Position numbers and translations under genes: made by a program
Shown here: one piece after another, positions 15,922 through 23,451 of the stretch
Layout of the letters: every line of letters begins with the position of its first letter
How positions within the stretch are numbered: the stretch's first letter is position 1
Notes under the pieces: model-generated
What the model was told of the DNA's origin: nothing
Database searches by the model: none
Seen by the model: only the letters and a program-made list of their open reading frames with translations
From: VXNE01 sp963665455
GTDB lineage: Bacteria > Pseudomonadota > Gammaproteobacteria > Pseudomonadales > Azotimanducaceae
Assembly: GCA_963665455.1 (NCBI GenBank)
Contig: OY762279.1
Location: forward strand, 1,054,001 to 1,118,000
DNA: 64,000 nucleotides
Reading direction: 5' to 3'

Positions 15922-16605
15922 CTATGACAACGGCGCCGGCTTCACGTAGGCGAGATCCCAAACGTCGTGCCCCAACGCCCGGCCCCGCGACTCGAAGCGG
16001 GTGACGGGACGCTCGGCCGGCCGCGGCGCGAATACCCCTGGCCCGGCGGCGTTGGTGAGTGCCGGCTCCGCATCCAGCACCTCCAGCATGTGTTCCGCGT
16101 AGGGTGCCCAGTCCGTCGCCAGCAGCAGCCGTCCGCCCGGTTCGAGCACCCGTGCCAGCTCGGCGGCGAAGGGCGGTTGGACCAGGCGCCGCTTGTGGTG
16201 ACGCGCCTTCGGCCAAGGGTCCGGGAAGTAGACGGCAACGAGCCGCACGCTCTCGGCCGGCCAGGTCGCGAGCACGGCGCGGATGTCGTCCTCCACGAAA
16301 CGGACGTTGCCGAGGGCGCGGGCTTCGCATTGCAGGATGAGCGAGCCGAGCCCAGGCTGATACACGTCCACGCCGACGCACGTCCACTCCGGATGGGTGG
16401 CGGCGAACTCGGCGAGGGCGTGCCCCATGCCAAAGCCCACCTCCAGCAGGACAGGAGGCCGGCAATCCACCGGATCGGCCAGGCGGTAGCGGTCTCCGTG
16501 TTCGGCCAGGGCACGGGCCTGACCCGAGGTCAGCCGCCCCCGCCGCCGGACGTACACCCGAGCGTCCCGCGTCATGCTGGATTCCAAGGTAGTGAAGCCC
16601 GCCAC
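15922..16605 (-). CDS. trmB: tRNA (guanine-N7-)-methyltransferase TrmB
   Basis: SAM-dependent enzyme methylating G46 in the variable loop of tRNAs. 227 residues from GTG 16605, or 217 from ATG 16575; neither has a strong ribosome site and the start is undecided. VRRRGRLTSGQ is the usual TrmB N-terminal motif, followed by LLEVGFGMGHAL (SAM motif I), CVGVDVYQPG, VYFPDPWPKARHHKRRLVQ (catalytic and tRNA-binding signature) and TDWAPYAEHML. It lies downstream of rpoH on the same strand across a 53-bp gap. Confidence 0.95.
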   Translation of the reverse strand: MAGFTTLESSMTRDARVYVRRRGRLTSGQARALAEHGDRYRLADPVDCRPPVLLEVGFGMGHALAEFAATHPEWTCVGVDVYQPGLGSLILQCEARALGNVRFVEDDIRAVLATWPAESVRLVAVYFPDPWPKARHHKRRLVQPPFAAELARVLEPGGRLLLATDWAPYAEHMLEVLDAEPALTNAAGPGVFAPRPAERPVTRFESRGRALGHDVWDLAYVKPAPLS

Positions 16606-16658
16606 CCGGCCAACCGCCGGGAACGCGGGAAAGGATGGATCGAGGCGTGGGCCCCGAA

Positions 16659-17516
16659 TCAGGCGGCGGCTTCGAGGGAGACGCGGAGCTTCTTCATCGC
16701 GTTGGCCTCGACTTGCCGGATGCGCTCCGCCGACACGCCGTAGCGGGCCGCGAGTTCATGCAGCGTTGCCTTGCTCTCGGACAGCCAGCGGCTGCGGAGG
16801 ATGTCGCGGCTGCGCTCGTCGAGTGCCTCCAGGGCTTGGTACAGCCCCGCGGTCGACTGCTCGGTCCAGTCGTCCTCCATCACCAACGCTTCCGGGTCCG
16901 CCGACTCGTCCGCCAGGAACTGGACCGGCGCCACGGCATGCTCCTCGTCGTCGTCCACGGCACCGTCGAATGCCATGTCCCGGGCCGCCATGCGGCCCTC
17001 CATCTGGGTCACGACCTCGGGCGTCACGCCCAAGTCCCGCGCCACCGCCTCGACTTCCTTCCGGTTCATCCAGCCGAGCCGCTTCTTGTTGCTGCGCAGG
17101 TTGAAGAAGAGCTTGCGCTGGGCCTTGGTGGTGGCCACCTTGACGATGCGCCAGTTGCGCAGGATGTACTCGTGCATCTCGGCCTTGATCCAGTGTACGG
17201 CGAACGACACGAGGCGCACGCCGACCTCGGGATTGAACCGTTTGACGGCCTTCATGAGCCCGACGTTGCCTTCCTGGATCAGGTCGCCCTGGGGCAGCCC
17301 GTAGCCGGAGTAGCTGCGGGCGAGGTGGATGACGAAACGGAGGTGGGCGAGGACGAGCTCGCGGGCGGCGTCGAGGTCCTGCTCGTAGTAGAAGCGCTCG
17401 GCGAGGTCGCGCTCCTCTTCGGCGCTCAGCACCGGAAATGCGTTGACGGTCTGGATGTAGGTGTCCAGATCGCGTCCTGGCGACAGGCTGTCGAGAGAGA
17501 GTACGTTCGAGGCCAT
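16659..17516 (-). CDS. rpoH: Heat-shock sigma factor RpoH (sigma-32)
   Basis: Alternative sigma factor directing RNA polymerase to heat-shock promoters. ATG at 17516 gives 285 residues (E. coli 284) with a good GGGAGGT ribosome site; the open frame extends upstream without family sequence. Region 2 contains DLIQEGNVGLMKAV (78-91) and RLVSFAVHWIKAEMHEYI (101-118). The RpoH box, QRKLFFNLRSNKKRLGW (133-149), distinguishes it from other group 3 sigmas. Region 4.2 is a helix-turn-helix ending SAERIRQVEANAMKKLR. It follows ftsYEX as in E. coli. A CIRCE-like operator overlies its promoter, implying HrcA control. Confidence 0.97.
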   Translation of the reverse strand: MASNVLSLDSLSPGRDLDTYIQTVNAFPVLSAEEERDLAERFYYEQDLDAARELVLAHLRFVIHLARSYSGYGLPQGDLIQEGNVGLMKAVKRFNPEVGVRLVSFAVHWIKAEMHEYILRNWRIVKVATTKAQRKLFFNLRSNKKRLGWMNRKEVEAVARDLGVTPEVVTQMEGRMAARDMAFDGAVDDDEEHAVAPVQFLADESADPEALVMEDDWTEQSTAGLYQALEALDERSRDILRSRWLSESKATLHELAARYGVSAERIRQVEANAMKKLRVSLEAAA

Positions 17517-17544
17517 ATTGATACCTCCCGTAACACTACGTGGA

Positions 17545-17574
17545 ATCTTAGCACTCCATTCCCGCAAGTGCTAA
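17545..17574 (-). promoter_or_regulatory. Predicted rpoH promoter
   Basis: On the minus strand TTAGCA (four of six to the -35 consensus) and TAAGAT (four of six to -10) are 18 bp apart, placing transcription about 20 bp before the ribosome site region and ATG at 17516. Almost the entire element is covered by the inverted repeat at 17548-17574, so a bound repressor would block polymerase. Confidence 0.5.
17548..17574. promoter_or_regulatory. CIRCE element (HrcA operator) upstream of rpoH
   Basis: The plus strand reads TTAGCACTC, nine bases, AAGTGCTAA. This equals the CIRCE consensus TTAGCACTC-N9-GAGTGCTAA except for one base. It lies in the 74-bp gap between ftsX and rpoH and overlaps the predicted rpoH promoter. 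HrcA is the known repressor of such sites; hrcA itself is not in this window. Confidence 0.88.
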
Positions 17575-17590
17575 CTCGGATCCCCGCCCG

Positions 17591-18544
17591 CTAAACGGGG
17601 TCCAGACCCCGCAACCGCTGCCTGGAGGCGATCATCGCACCGCAGACGCCGAGCGCCGCGCCGACGGCCACCAGCCCGGAAGCGAATATGTGGTCGAGGC
17701 CGCTCCATTCCAAGTCCCGCCCGTAGCCTTCGAACAACCGGCCGAGGGGCGCCTCGAGGGCCACGCCGGTGGCGGCGTTCAACACGGCCGCGAGCACGCC
17801 GCCTCCCGCGCCATAGATCACCCCCAGATACAGGAACGGCCGCCGCGCGAAGGCGTCCGTGGCACCGACGAGCTTCTGCACCTTGAGTTCCTCGAGCCGG
17901 GCCTCGATGGCCAGCCGTACCGAGGCCACCGTCACCAGCGTCGCCCCCAGGCCGAAGAATCCCGCGAGCATCCAACCCAAGCGCTCGACGACCGCGCCGA
18001 TCGCGGCAAGGCGCTCGAGCCAGGCCGTCTCGACCACGACCTCCTCCACGGCGTCCTGCGAGCCCAGCTCGGCCACGAGCCGCGCACGCGCCGCCGCGGA
18101 GACGCCGTCCGCCAAGCTGATCCGCACGCTCGCCGGCAACGGATTGTCCGACAGCAGATCCAGGGCATCCGACAATCCGGATTGGCCCTGGAACTCCCGC
18201 AGCGCTTCCTCCGGCGTCACGACCCACACCGTTTGCGCCTCCGCCTTCGCCTGGAGCCGCGCGGCCATGCTACGCGCGGCCCGCACATCCGCACCGGGCT
18301 CGAAGTACACGGACAATCCGGCCCGGCCCTCCCATCGCTCCATCGTCCCCGCGACGTTCCGGTCGAGCAGATACAACCCCGCCGGCAGGGCGAGTGCGAT
18401 GCCGATCAGCAACCAGACGAGCAGGCTGGCGCCGATGCGGCTGTTGACGAAGTGGAAGCTCTCCCGGGCGACCCGGGCATGGTCCCGCGCGGTGGCGGCC
18501 AACGGCCGGGGATGGGCGGGCCAGGGGTCCGCCGGACTACGCAT
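17591..18544 (-). CDS. ftsX: Cell division protein FtsX
   Basis: Membrane subunit of the ABC-like FtsEX complex, which in gammaproteobacteria activates septal amidases through EnvC and helps recruit late divisome proteins. 317 residues. A cytosolic N-terminal stretch (about 1-37) is followed by membrane segment 1 (SLLVWLLIGIALALPAGLYL), a periplasmic domain (about 60-180), then three more membrane segments (GWMLAGFFGLGATLVTVASV, LYLGVIYGAGGGVLAAVL and GLVAVGAALGVCGAMIA). VQKLVGATDAFARRPFLY matches the FtsX coupling-helix region. It overlaps ftsE by eight bases. Confidence 0.95.
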   Translation of the reverse strand: MRSPADPWPAHPRPLAATARDHARVARESFHFVNSRIGASLLVWLLIGIALALPAGLYLLDRNVAGTMERWEGRAGLSVYFEPGADVRAARSMAARLQAKAEAQTVWVVTPEEALREFQGQSGLSDALDLLSDNPLPASVRISLADGVSAAARARLVAELGSQDAVEEVVVETAWLERLAAIGAVVERLGWMLAGFFGLGATLVTVASVRLAIEARLEELKVQKLVGATDAFARRPFLYLGVIYGAGGGVLAAVLNAATGVALEAPLGRLFEGYGRDLEWSGLDHIFASGLVAVGAALGVCGAMIASRQRLRGLDPV

Positions 18545-19205
18545 GGTCCCGGGTCAGCCGCCCGTGGTCGAGCTCGATGATGCGCATGCCGAGGGATTCG
18601 ACGAGTCCCTGGTCGTGACTGGCGACGATCACCGTCGTGCCCACCCGGCGGAAGTCCAGGAAGAGCCGCATGACCTCCCGCGAGAGATGCGGATCCAGGT
18701 TCCCAGTCGGCTCGTCCGCGAGCAGCACCCGCGGGCGGTTGACGACGGCCCGCGCGATGCCGACGCGTTGTAGCTCCCCCGCCGAGAGAAACACCGGCAG
18801 ATGGGCGGCCTTCGCCAGGAGCCCGACTCTCTCGAGCGCCGGCCGGACGCGCCGGCCGATGTCGCGCTCCCCCATGCCCGTGACCTGTAGCGGCAGCGCC
18901 ACGTTCTCGAACACGCTCCGCTGCATGAGCAGGTGCGGGTCCTGGAACACCACCCCGAGGTGCTGCCGATAACGCGGCAGACGGCGGCGGGGCAGCTTGC
19001 CGATGTCCACGCCGTTGACGAGCACCTGCCCCCGGGTGGGTGCCTCGATGCCCAGCAGGAGCTTCAGGAACGTGGTCTTGCCGGCGCCGGAGTGACCCCG
19101 GAGGAACGCCATGGTGCCCTCGTCCACCTCGACGGTGACGTCCTTAAGGGCCTCATGGCCGTTGGCGAAACGCTTGGTAACGTTGCGGAAGGCGACGCTA
19201 CCCAT
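18537..19205 (-). CDS. ftsE: Cell division ATP-binding protein FtsE
   Basis: ATPase of the FtsEX complex at the division septum. ATG 19205 gives 222 residues, as in E. coli. Walker A is GHSGAGKTT (37-45), the Q-loop VVFQDPHLL (86-94), the signature LSAGELQRVGIARA (140-153; most FtsE read LSGGEQQR, so the second Gly and the first Gln differ), Walker B LLADEP (161-166) and the switch His in ASHD. It overlaps both ftsY (eight bases) and ftsX, so all three are translationally coupled. Confidence 0.96.
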   Translation of the reverse strand: MGSVAFRNVTKRFANGHEALKDVTVEVDEGTMAFLRGHSGAGKTTFLKLLLGIEAPTRGQVLVNGVDIGKLPRRRLPRYRQHLGVVFQDPHLLMQRSVFENVALPLQVTGMGERDIGRRVRPALERVGLLAKAAHLPVFLSAGELQRVGIARAVVNRPRVLLADEPTGNLDPHLSREVMRLFLDFRRVGTTVIVASHDQGLVESLGMRIIELDHGRLTRDHA

Positions 19206-20202
19206 GGTCTTCGTCGGCGAGCAACGCCTCGACGAATTCACGGGCATCGAAGGGACGCAGGTCCTCCACGCCTTCGCCCACCCCAATGAAGTACACCGGC
19301 AACGGCTCCGCGCGCCCGCGCAGCGCCTCGGCCACCGCGAACAGGACGCCGGCGCGGGCGGACCCATCGAGCTTCGCGACGATCAATCCGCTCAAGCCCA
19401 CCGCCGCGTCGAACTCGGCGACCTGGCGGAGCGCGTTCTGCCCGGTCCCCGCGTCGAGCACCAGGATGGCCTCGTGCGGTGCGTCCGCGTCGAAGCGGGC
19501 CACCACCCGCTTGATCTTGCGCAACTCCTCCATCAGGTTGTGCTTCGCCTGCAACCGGCCCGCGGTGTCCGCGAGCACGACGTCCACCCCCCGCGCCCGC
19601 GCCGCGGCGATGGCGTCGTGGATCACCGAGGCGCTGTCCGCGCCCTGGCCCTGGGCGATGACGGGCGTGTCGTTGCGGCGGCCCCACTCCGTGAGTTGCT
19701 CGACCGCCGCCGCGCGGAAGGTGTCCCCGGCCGCCAGCAGGACCGAGTGCCCCTCCGCCTGGAGGCGGCGCGTGAGCTTGCCGATCGTCGTGGTCTTGCC
19801 GGCGCCGTTCACGCCGACCAGCAGCACGACGCAGGGCCGTTGGGACGACCGCACCGCGAAGGGGCGCTCCATTGGGGCGAGGGTCTCTTCGAGCTCCGCG
19901 CGGAGTGCCTGGCGCAAGGCGGCGGTGTCCGAAAGCTCGCGTCGCGACACCCGTTTCTTGAGGGCGTCCATGATGCGTTCCGTCGCATCGACCCCGGCAT
20001 CCGTCACCAAGAGCGCGGTCTCCAGCGCCTCCAGCACGTCCGCGTCGAGGGCCCGTTCCCCGAGGAGCAGGTCTCCGATGCCCTCCGCGAGCCGTGCACG
20101 GGTCTTGCCGAGCCGCGCCGAGAGCCGCTGGAACAGGCCACCCCGCTCCGCGCCACCGCGTCCGTCTTCCCGCTTCCCTTCCCGTGCCGCCTCGGCCACC
20201 AT
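19198..20202 (-). CDS. ftsY: Signal recognition particle receptor FtsY
   Basis: SRP receptor GTPase that delivers nascent membrane proteins to the translocon. I choose ATG 20202 (334 residues); an in-frame TTG at 20256 would add 18 residues that run into the rsmD leader region. The acidic A domain is short and weak compared with E. coli. The NG domain has LLVGVNGAGKTTTIGKL (G1), DTFRAAAVEQL (G2/IBD), VVLADTAGRL (G3), IVAKLDG (G4) and YFIGVGEGVEDLRPF (G5). Starts the leftward ftsY-ftsE-ftsX-rpoH series and diverges from rsmD. Confidence 0.95.
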   Translation of the reverse strand: MVAEAAREGKREDGRGGAERGGLFQRLSARLGKTRARLAEGIGDLLLGERALDADVLEALETALLVTDAGVDATERIMDALKKRVSRRELSDTAALRQALRAELEETLAPMERPFAVRSSQRPCVVLLVGVNGAGKTTTIGKLTRRLQAEGHSVLLAAGDTFRAAAVEQLTEWGRRNDTPVIAQGQGADSASVIHDAIAAARARGVDVVLADTAGRLQAKHNLMEELRKIKRVVARFDADAPHEAILVLDAGTGQNALRQVAEFDAAVGLSGLIVAKLDGSARAGVLFAVAEALRGRAEPLPVYFIGVGEGVEDLRPFDAREFVEALLADEDHG

Positions 20203-20268
20203 TTCCACCACCCCGAGGAACCGCCGCAGCCCACGTCCGTGCCGCAACGAACGCAACGAAACCGCCGC

Positions 20269-20841
20269 GTGCGCATTATCGGCGGTAAGTGGAGGGGACG
20301 GAAGCTCGAAGTCGCGGACCGCCCCGGGCTGCGGCCCACGATGGACCGCGTCCGCGAGACGCTATTCGCCTGGCTCGGGCAGGACCTGACCGGCCGCCAC
20401 GTGCTCGACCTGTTCGCGGGTACGGGCGCCCTCGCGTTCGAGGCGTTGTCCCGGGGCGCGGCGAGCGCGACCCTGATCGAGCGCGACCGGGCCACCGCGG
20501 CCGCATTGCGGGCCGCCGCCACGCGCCTCGGCGCTGACTGTCGCGTACGCGTAGCGTCGGCCCCGCAGTGGCTTCGCCGCCAACGCGAGTGGCGCTGGGA
20601 TCTGGTCTTCGTCGATCCACCCTTCGGAACGCCGCTCGGCGCAGAGACCCTCGCCTTGCTTCGAGGACACAAGGTTCTCGTCTACCTCGAGGAAGCCGAC
20701 CCGGGCCCCCGCGCCAGCCTCGAGCCCACCGCCCCGGACATGCCGGGCTGGGAGACGATGCGGGAGTCCCGCGCCGGCGGGTGCCGCTTTCGCCTGCTGC
20801 GTCCCGACGGCCCCAACGCCCCGGAACGCCCAAGCTGCTAG
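20269..20841 (+). CDS. rsmD: 16S rRNA m2G966 methyltransferase RsmD
   Basis: SAM-dependent methyltransferase acting on G966 of 16S rRNA in the assembled 30S subunit. From GTG 20269 the protein is 190 residues and opens MRIIGGKWRGRKL, the family start; an in-frame GTG at 20239 would add 10 basic residues and overlap the possible longer ftsY start. VLDLFAGTGALAFEAL (45-60) is SAM motif I, and VFVDPPFG (113-120) the catalytic DPPF. It diverges from ftsY and is followed 31 bp later by coaD, the usual rsmD-coaD order. TAGTAT over its stop could be the coaD -10. Confidence 0.93.
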   Translation: MRIIGGKWRGRKLEVADRPGLRPTMDRVRETLFAWLGQDLTGRHVLDLFAGTGALAFEALSRGAASATLIERDRATAAALRAAATRLGADCRVRVASAPQWLRRQREWRWDLVFVDPPFGTPLGAETLALLRGHKVLVYLEEADPGPRASLEPTAPDMPGWETMRESRAGGCRFRLLRPDGPNAPERPSC

Positions 20842-20872
20842 TATCGACCGGCATCCGGCTTGAGGGCGTTCC

Positions 20873-21355
20873 ATGCGGGTCGTCTATCCAGGAAGCTTCA
20901 ATCCGATCACCAACGGGCATACCGACTTGGTGAAGCGGGCGCTGAAGCTGTTCGACGGCGTGACCGTCGCCATCGGCACTTCCGCGCAGAAGGATCCCGC
21001 CACCTATCTCGCGGACCGCATCGATCTTTGCCGCACGGTGCTCGCGGAGTTCGGCGACCGCGTGGAGGTCGAGGGTTTCAACACCCTCCTGGTGGACTAC
21101 GTGCGCGCCAAGGGCACGAATTTCGTCCTGCGGGGCCTGCGCACGGTGACCGACTTCGAGTACGAGTTCCAGATGGCGGAGATGAACCGAGCCATGGACC
21201 ACGGCATCGAGTACGTCTTCCTGCCGACGTCGCTATCCTGCTCGTTCATCTCGTCCTCCCTCGTGCGCGAGATCGCGTTGCTCGACGGAGATATCTCGGA
21301 ATTCGTGCATCCGGCCGTCGCGGAGTACTACCGCTCGCGCCAAGCCGGCGACTGA
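20873..21355 (+). CDS. coaD: Phosphopantetheine adenylyltransferase
   Basis: Fourth step of coenzyme A synthesis: 4'-phosphopantetheine plus ATP gives dephospho-CoA. 160 residues, as in E. coli (159). The nucleotidyltransferase motif is YPGSFNPITNGH (5-16), with VLRGLRTVTDFEYEFQMA and the C-terminal SCSFISSSLVRE (KMSKS-like ISSSLVRE) giving the ATP phosphate contacts. The gene converges on mutM with a 24-bp gap. With coaBC at 24.2 kb two CoA-pathway genes lie close together in this window but in separate operons. Confidence 0.97.
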   Translation: MRVVYPGSFNPITNGHTDLVKRALKLFDGVTVAIGTSAQKDPATYLADRIDLCRTVLAEFGDRVEVEGFNTLLVDYVRAKGTNFVLRGLRTVTDFEYEFQMAEMNRAMDHGIEYVFLPTSLSCSFISSSLVREIALLDGDISEFVHPAVAEYYRSRQAGD

Positions 21356-21379
21356 CCCCGGCGTAATCCTACGACCGCC

Positions 21380-22189
21380 TCAGTCCTGACACCGCGGGCA
21401 ATAGACGGTGCCCCGTTGGCCCAGCCGAATACCCTTGAGCGCCGTCCCGCACACCCGGCAGGGCTTGCCGTCGCGGCCGTAGACGAACAGTTCGTTGCGG
21501 AAGTAGCCCGGAGCGCCGTCGCTCCCGACGTAGTCGCGCAAGGTCGTCCCGCCGAGATCGATGGCGGCGCGCAACGTCTCGCGCACCGCGTCGGCCAGCG
21601 CTTGATAGCGCGGGCGCGTCACCCGCCCCGCCGCGACGCGGGGCCGTATGCCGGCCTGGAACAGCGCCTCGTTGGCGTAGATGTTGCCGACGCCCACCAC
21701 GATCCGGGCGTCCATGAGGAAATTCTTGACGGCCACCCGGCGACCCCGAGAGCGCGCGAAGAGATACGACCCACCAAAATCGTCCGACAGCGGCTCCACG
21801 CCGAGGCCGCGCAGCAGCCAGTGCGTCCCCCAGTCCCCCGGCTGCCAGTGCAGGCTCCCGAAGCGCCGGGGATCGGTGAGCCGCAGCGCCATGCCGCTGC
21901 CGAGCACGATGTCCACGTGATCGTGGCGTTCCGGCGGCGCGTTGCCCGAGACGACCCGCAGCCGCCCGGACATCCCCAGATGGAGGATGAGCGCACCGGT
22001 CTCCAGGTGCAGCACGAGGTATTTCGCGCGGCGGGACAGGCGGACGATGCGCTGACCGGCCACCGTGTCCGGCACCTCCACCGGCCAGCGCAACCGGGGA
22101 TCCCGAACCACCAGCGCCGCCACGCGCTGCCCCAGCACGGCCGGCGCGACGCCCCGCAAGGTCGTCTCCACCTCGGGCAGTTCTGGCAT
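21380..22189 (-). CDS. mutM: Formamidopyrimidine-DNA glycosylase (Fpg)
   Basis: Bifunctional base-excision glycosylase/AP lyase removing 8-oxoguanine and formamidopyrimidines. 269 residues. MPELPEVETT gives the catalytic Pro2, Glu3 and Glu6; the conserved Lys in LHLGMSGRL follows; LMDARIVVGVGNIYANEALF holds the helix-two-turn-helix; and the C-terminal zinc finger CRVCGTALKGI...VYCPRCQ has four Cys. All residues needed for activity are visible. It is transcribed away from rpmG after a 58-bp gap. Confidence 0.97.
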   Translation of the reverse strand: MPELPEVETTLRGVAPAVLGQRVAALVVRDPRLRWPVEVPDTVAGQRIVRLSRRAKYLVLHLETGALILHLGMSGRLRVVSGNAPPERHDHVDIVLGSGMALRLTDPRRFGSLHWQPGDWGTHWLLRGLGVEPLSDDFGGSYLFARSRGRRVAVKNFLMDARIVVGVGNIYANEALFQAGIRPRVAAGRVTRPRYQALADAVRETLRAAIDLGGTTLRDYVGSDGAPGYFRNELFVYGRDGKPCRVCGTALKGIRLGQRGTVYCPRCQD

Positions 22190-22247
22190 GCAGGGAAACC
22201 GGCGTGGGGCGGACGCAGCCCCCGATGGGGCTACGGGGGGAGCCCGG

Positions 22248-22403
22248 CTACTTGATCTTGGCTTCCTTGTAGATCACGTGCTTGCGGGCGACGGGGTCGT
22301 ATTTGCGGAACTCTAGCTTGTCCGGCGTGTTCCGCTTGTTCTTGTCCGTCGTATAGAAGTGGCCCGTCCCGGCCGTGGACTCCAGCTTGATCTTCTCACG
22401 CAT
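22248..22403 (-). CDS. rpmG: 50S ribosomal protein L33
   Basis: 51-residue bL33 (MREKIKLESTAGTGHFYTTD...YDPVARKHVIYKEAKIK). KLEFRKYDP and the basic tail match the family. It contains no cysteine, so it is the zinc-independent (C-minus) type. It starts 12 bp after rpmB on the same strand, the normal rpmB-rpmG pair. Confidence 0.96.
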   Translation of the reverse strand: MREKIKLESTAGTGHFYTTDKNKRNTPDKLEFRKYDPVARKHVIYKEAKIK

Positions 22404-22415
22404 AAATCACCTCCG

Positions 22416-22652
22416 TCACACGCGCTCGCCGCGCTTGCGCATGTCGGCGAGCACCGCGTCGATGCCCTTCTTGTCGATCAGCCGCATGCCCGCGGCCGAG
22501 ACCCGCAACCGCACGAACCGCTTCTCGCTCTCGATCCAGAAGCGGTGGTAGTGCAGGTTCGGCTTGAACCGGCGGCGGGTCTTGTTCTCCGCGTGCGAAC
22601 GGTGGTTCCCGCTCATCGGGCGCTTGCCGGTGACTTGGCAGACTTGGGACAT
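22416..22652 (-). CDS. rpmB: 50S ribosomal protein L28
   Basis: 78-residue bL28, same length as E. coli. MSQVCQVTGKRPMSGNHRSH is the diagnostic start, followed by NKTRRRFKPNLHYHRFWIE and RVSAAGMRLIDKKGID. No Shine-Dalgarno is evident before the ATG at 22652. A promoter with TTGCCG and TATAAA lies 33-62 bp upstream, so rpmB and rpmG form a small leftward operon. Confidence 0.97.
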   Translation of the reverse strand: MSQVCQVTGKRPMSGNHRSHAENKTRRRFKPNLHYHRFWIESEKRFVRLRVSAAGMRLIDKKGIDAVLADMRKRGERV

Positions 22653-22684
22653 GATGGGAGGACTGCTCGCCGGTAGGGGCGCGG

Positions 22685-22714
22685 TTTATAGCAGAGGGCG
22701 AGGCCGGGCGGCAA
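22685..22714 (-). promoter_or_regulatory. Predicted rpmB-rpmG promoter
   Basis: Minus strand TTGCCG (-35, four of six) and TATAAA (-10, five of six) with an 18-bp spacer, 33 bp from the rpmB ATG. Confidence 0.6.
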
Positions 22715-22948
22715 CCTCCCATCGGCACCGCAGCGGAGTTCGGGGAGGCCCCCGCGTAGCGACGAACCGGGGCGATGTCTCACGAAACGAACCGGCGAAT
22801 GCTCATATCCGAGCAGGCAAATGTCCGCTTCGAATCTTGCCCGAGCCGTCTTGAAATATGGACCCAACGCCAAAGACGGACTAGGCTTAGCGCCCCGCAA
22901 CCGTCGCCCAAGGCTCCGCTCGCGGCCCAACCCCACCGGCCCACGAGC

Positions 22949-22969
22949 CCGCGCCGTTCTACGGCGCGG
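22949..22969 (+). other. Perfect hairpin in the leader of the coiled-coil gene
   Basis: CCGCGCCGT, loop TCT, ACGGCGCGG: a 9-bp perfect GC-rich stem with a three-base loop, ending about seven bases before the GGGAGG ribosome site. No U-run follows, so it is not a standard terminator; it could modulate translation of the following gene or be chance. Confidence 0.5.
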
Positions 22970-22986
22970 CCCCTTGGGAGGCCGCC

Positions 22987-23445
22987 ATGCAACACACACC
23001 GGAACGGGCGACACAAGTGGATCCCGAGCAGTTCGACAATCTGACCAAACGCGTTGATCGACTGTGCGCTCGCGTTGACCGACTGTGCGCTCGCGTCGAT
23101 CAATTGCGTATCGAGCTCAGCGTGCTCGCCGGGGAGTTCCGCACCTTCAGGTGGTTCATGAGCTTCGCCTTGGTGGCGATCATGGGCGGCTTCGCCTTCC
23201 TCTATCAAGGGCAGGCCGACCTGCGGGAAGCCATGCACCGTGGGGACGATGCCCTCCGTGTGGAGCTGACTGATCTGCGCGAGCGCACCACCCGCCTCGA
23301 GGAAGGCCAACGCCACCTCGAAGAAGGCCAACGGCACCTCGAAGAGGGCCAACGCCAGATACAAGAACGCCTCGACAAGCTGTTCGAACTGGTTACGACG
23401 CGCCTCACGCCGCCGGAAGCCGAAGATCCCGCCGCCGCGTCCTGA
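22987..23445 (+). CDS. Coiled-coil single-span membrane protein with heptad repeats
   Basis: 152-residue protein of no named family that I recognise. Residues 15-45 hold heptads built on VDRLCAR repeated in tandem; a hydrophobic span lies at about 57-75 (FMSFALVAIMGGFAFLYQG); residues 76-140 form a second coiled coil with LEEGQRH repeated three times. The arrangement (cytosolic coil, membrane span, long second coil) suggests an oligomeric scaffold or adaptor in the inner membrane. Both coils are encoded by 21-bp tandem repeats, so the length can change by repeat slippage. Good ribosome site (TTGGGAGG). It ends six bases before the convergent radC stop. Confidence 0.75.
   Translation: MQHTPERATQVDPEQFDNLTKRVDRLCARVDRLCARVDQLRIELSVLAGEFRTFRWFMSFALVAIMGGFAFLYQGQADLREAMHRGDDALRVELTDLRERTTRLEEGQRHLEEGQRHLEEGQRQIQERLDKLFELVTTRLTPPEAEDPAAAS
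23050..23112 (+). repeat. Three 21-bp tandem repeats encoding N-terminal heptads
   Basis: Units begin at 23050, 23071 and 23092; the first two differ by one base, the third has diverged in its second half. Each encodes a seven-residue coiled-coil heptad of the VDRLCAR type. Confidence 0.8.
23296..23358 (+). repeat. Three 21-bp tandem repeats encoding C-terminal heptads
   Basis: Units begin at 23296, 23317 and 23338, differ at only a few positions, and encode LEEGQRH-type heptads (the third ends in Gln). Confidence 0.8.
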
Positions 23446-23451
23446 ACCCGG

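Larger units (their letters stand above)
22653..22986. other. 334-bp non-coding gap between rpmB and the coiled-coil protein gene
   Basis: Contains the leftward rpmBG promoter near its left end and, at its right end, a perfect 9-bp-stem hairpin followed by the ribosome site (TTGGGAGG) of the next rightward gene. The middle 200 bp shows no convincing gene, tRNA or terminator; it is slightly less GC-rich than its surroundings. Confidence 0.6.

Noticed and set aside
17581..17610. Hairpin near the ftsX end as a terminator
   Set aside because: Stem CCCCG/CGGGG is only five pairs with a nine-base loop and no U-run follows; rpoH immediately downstream has its own promoter.
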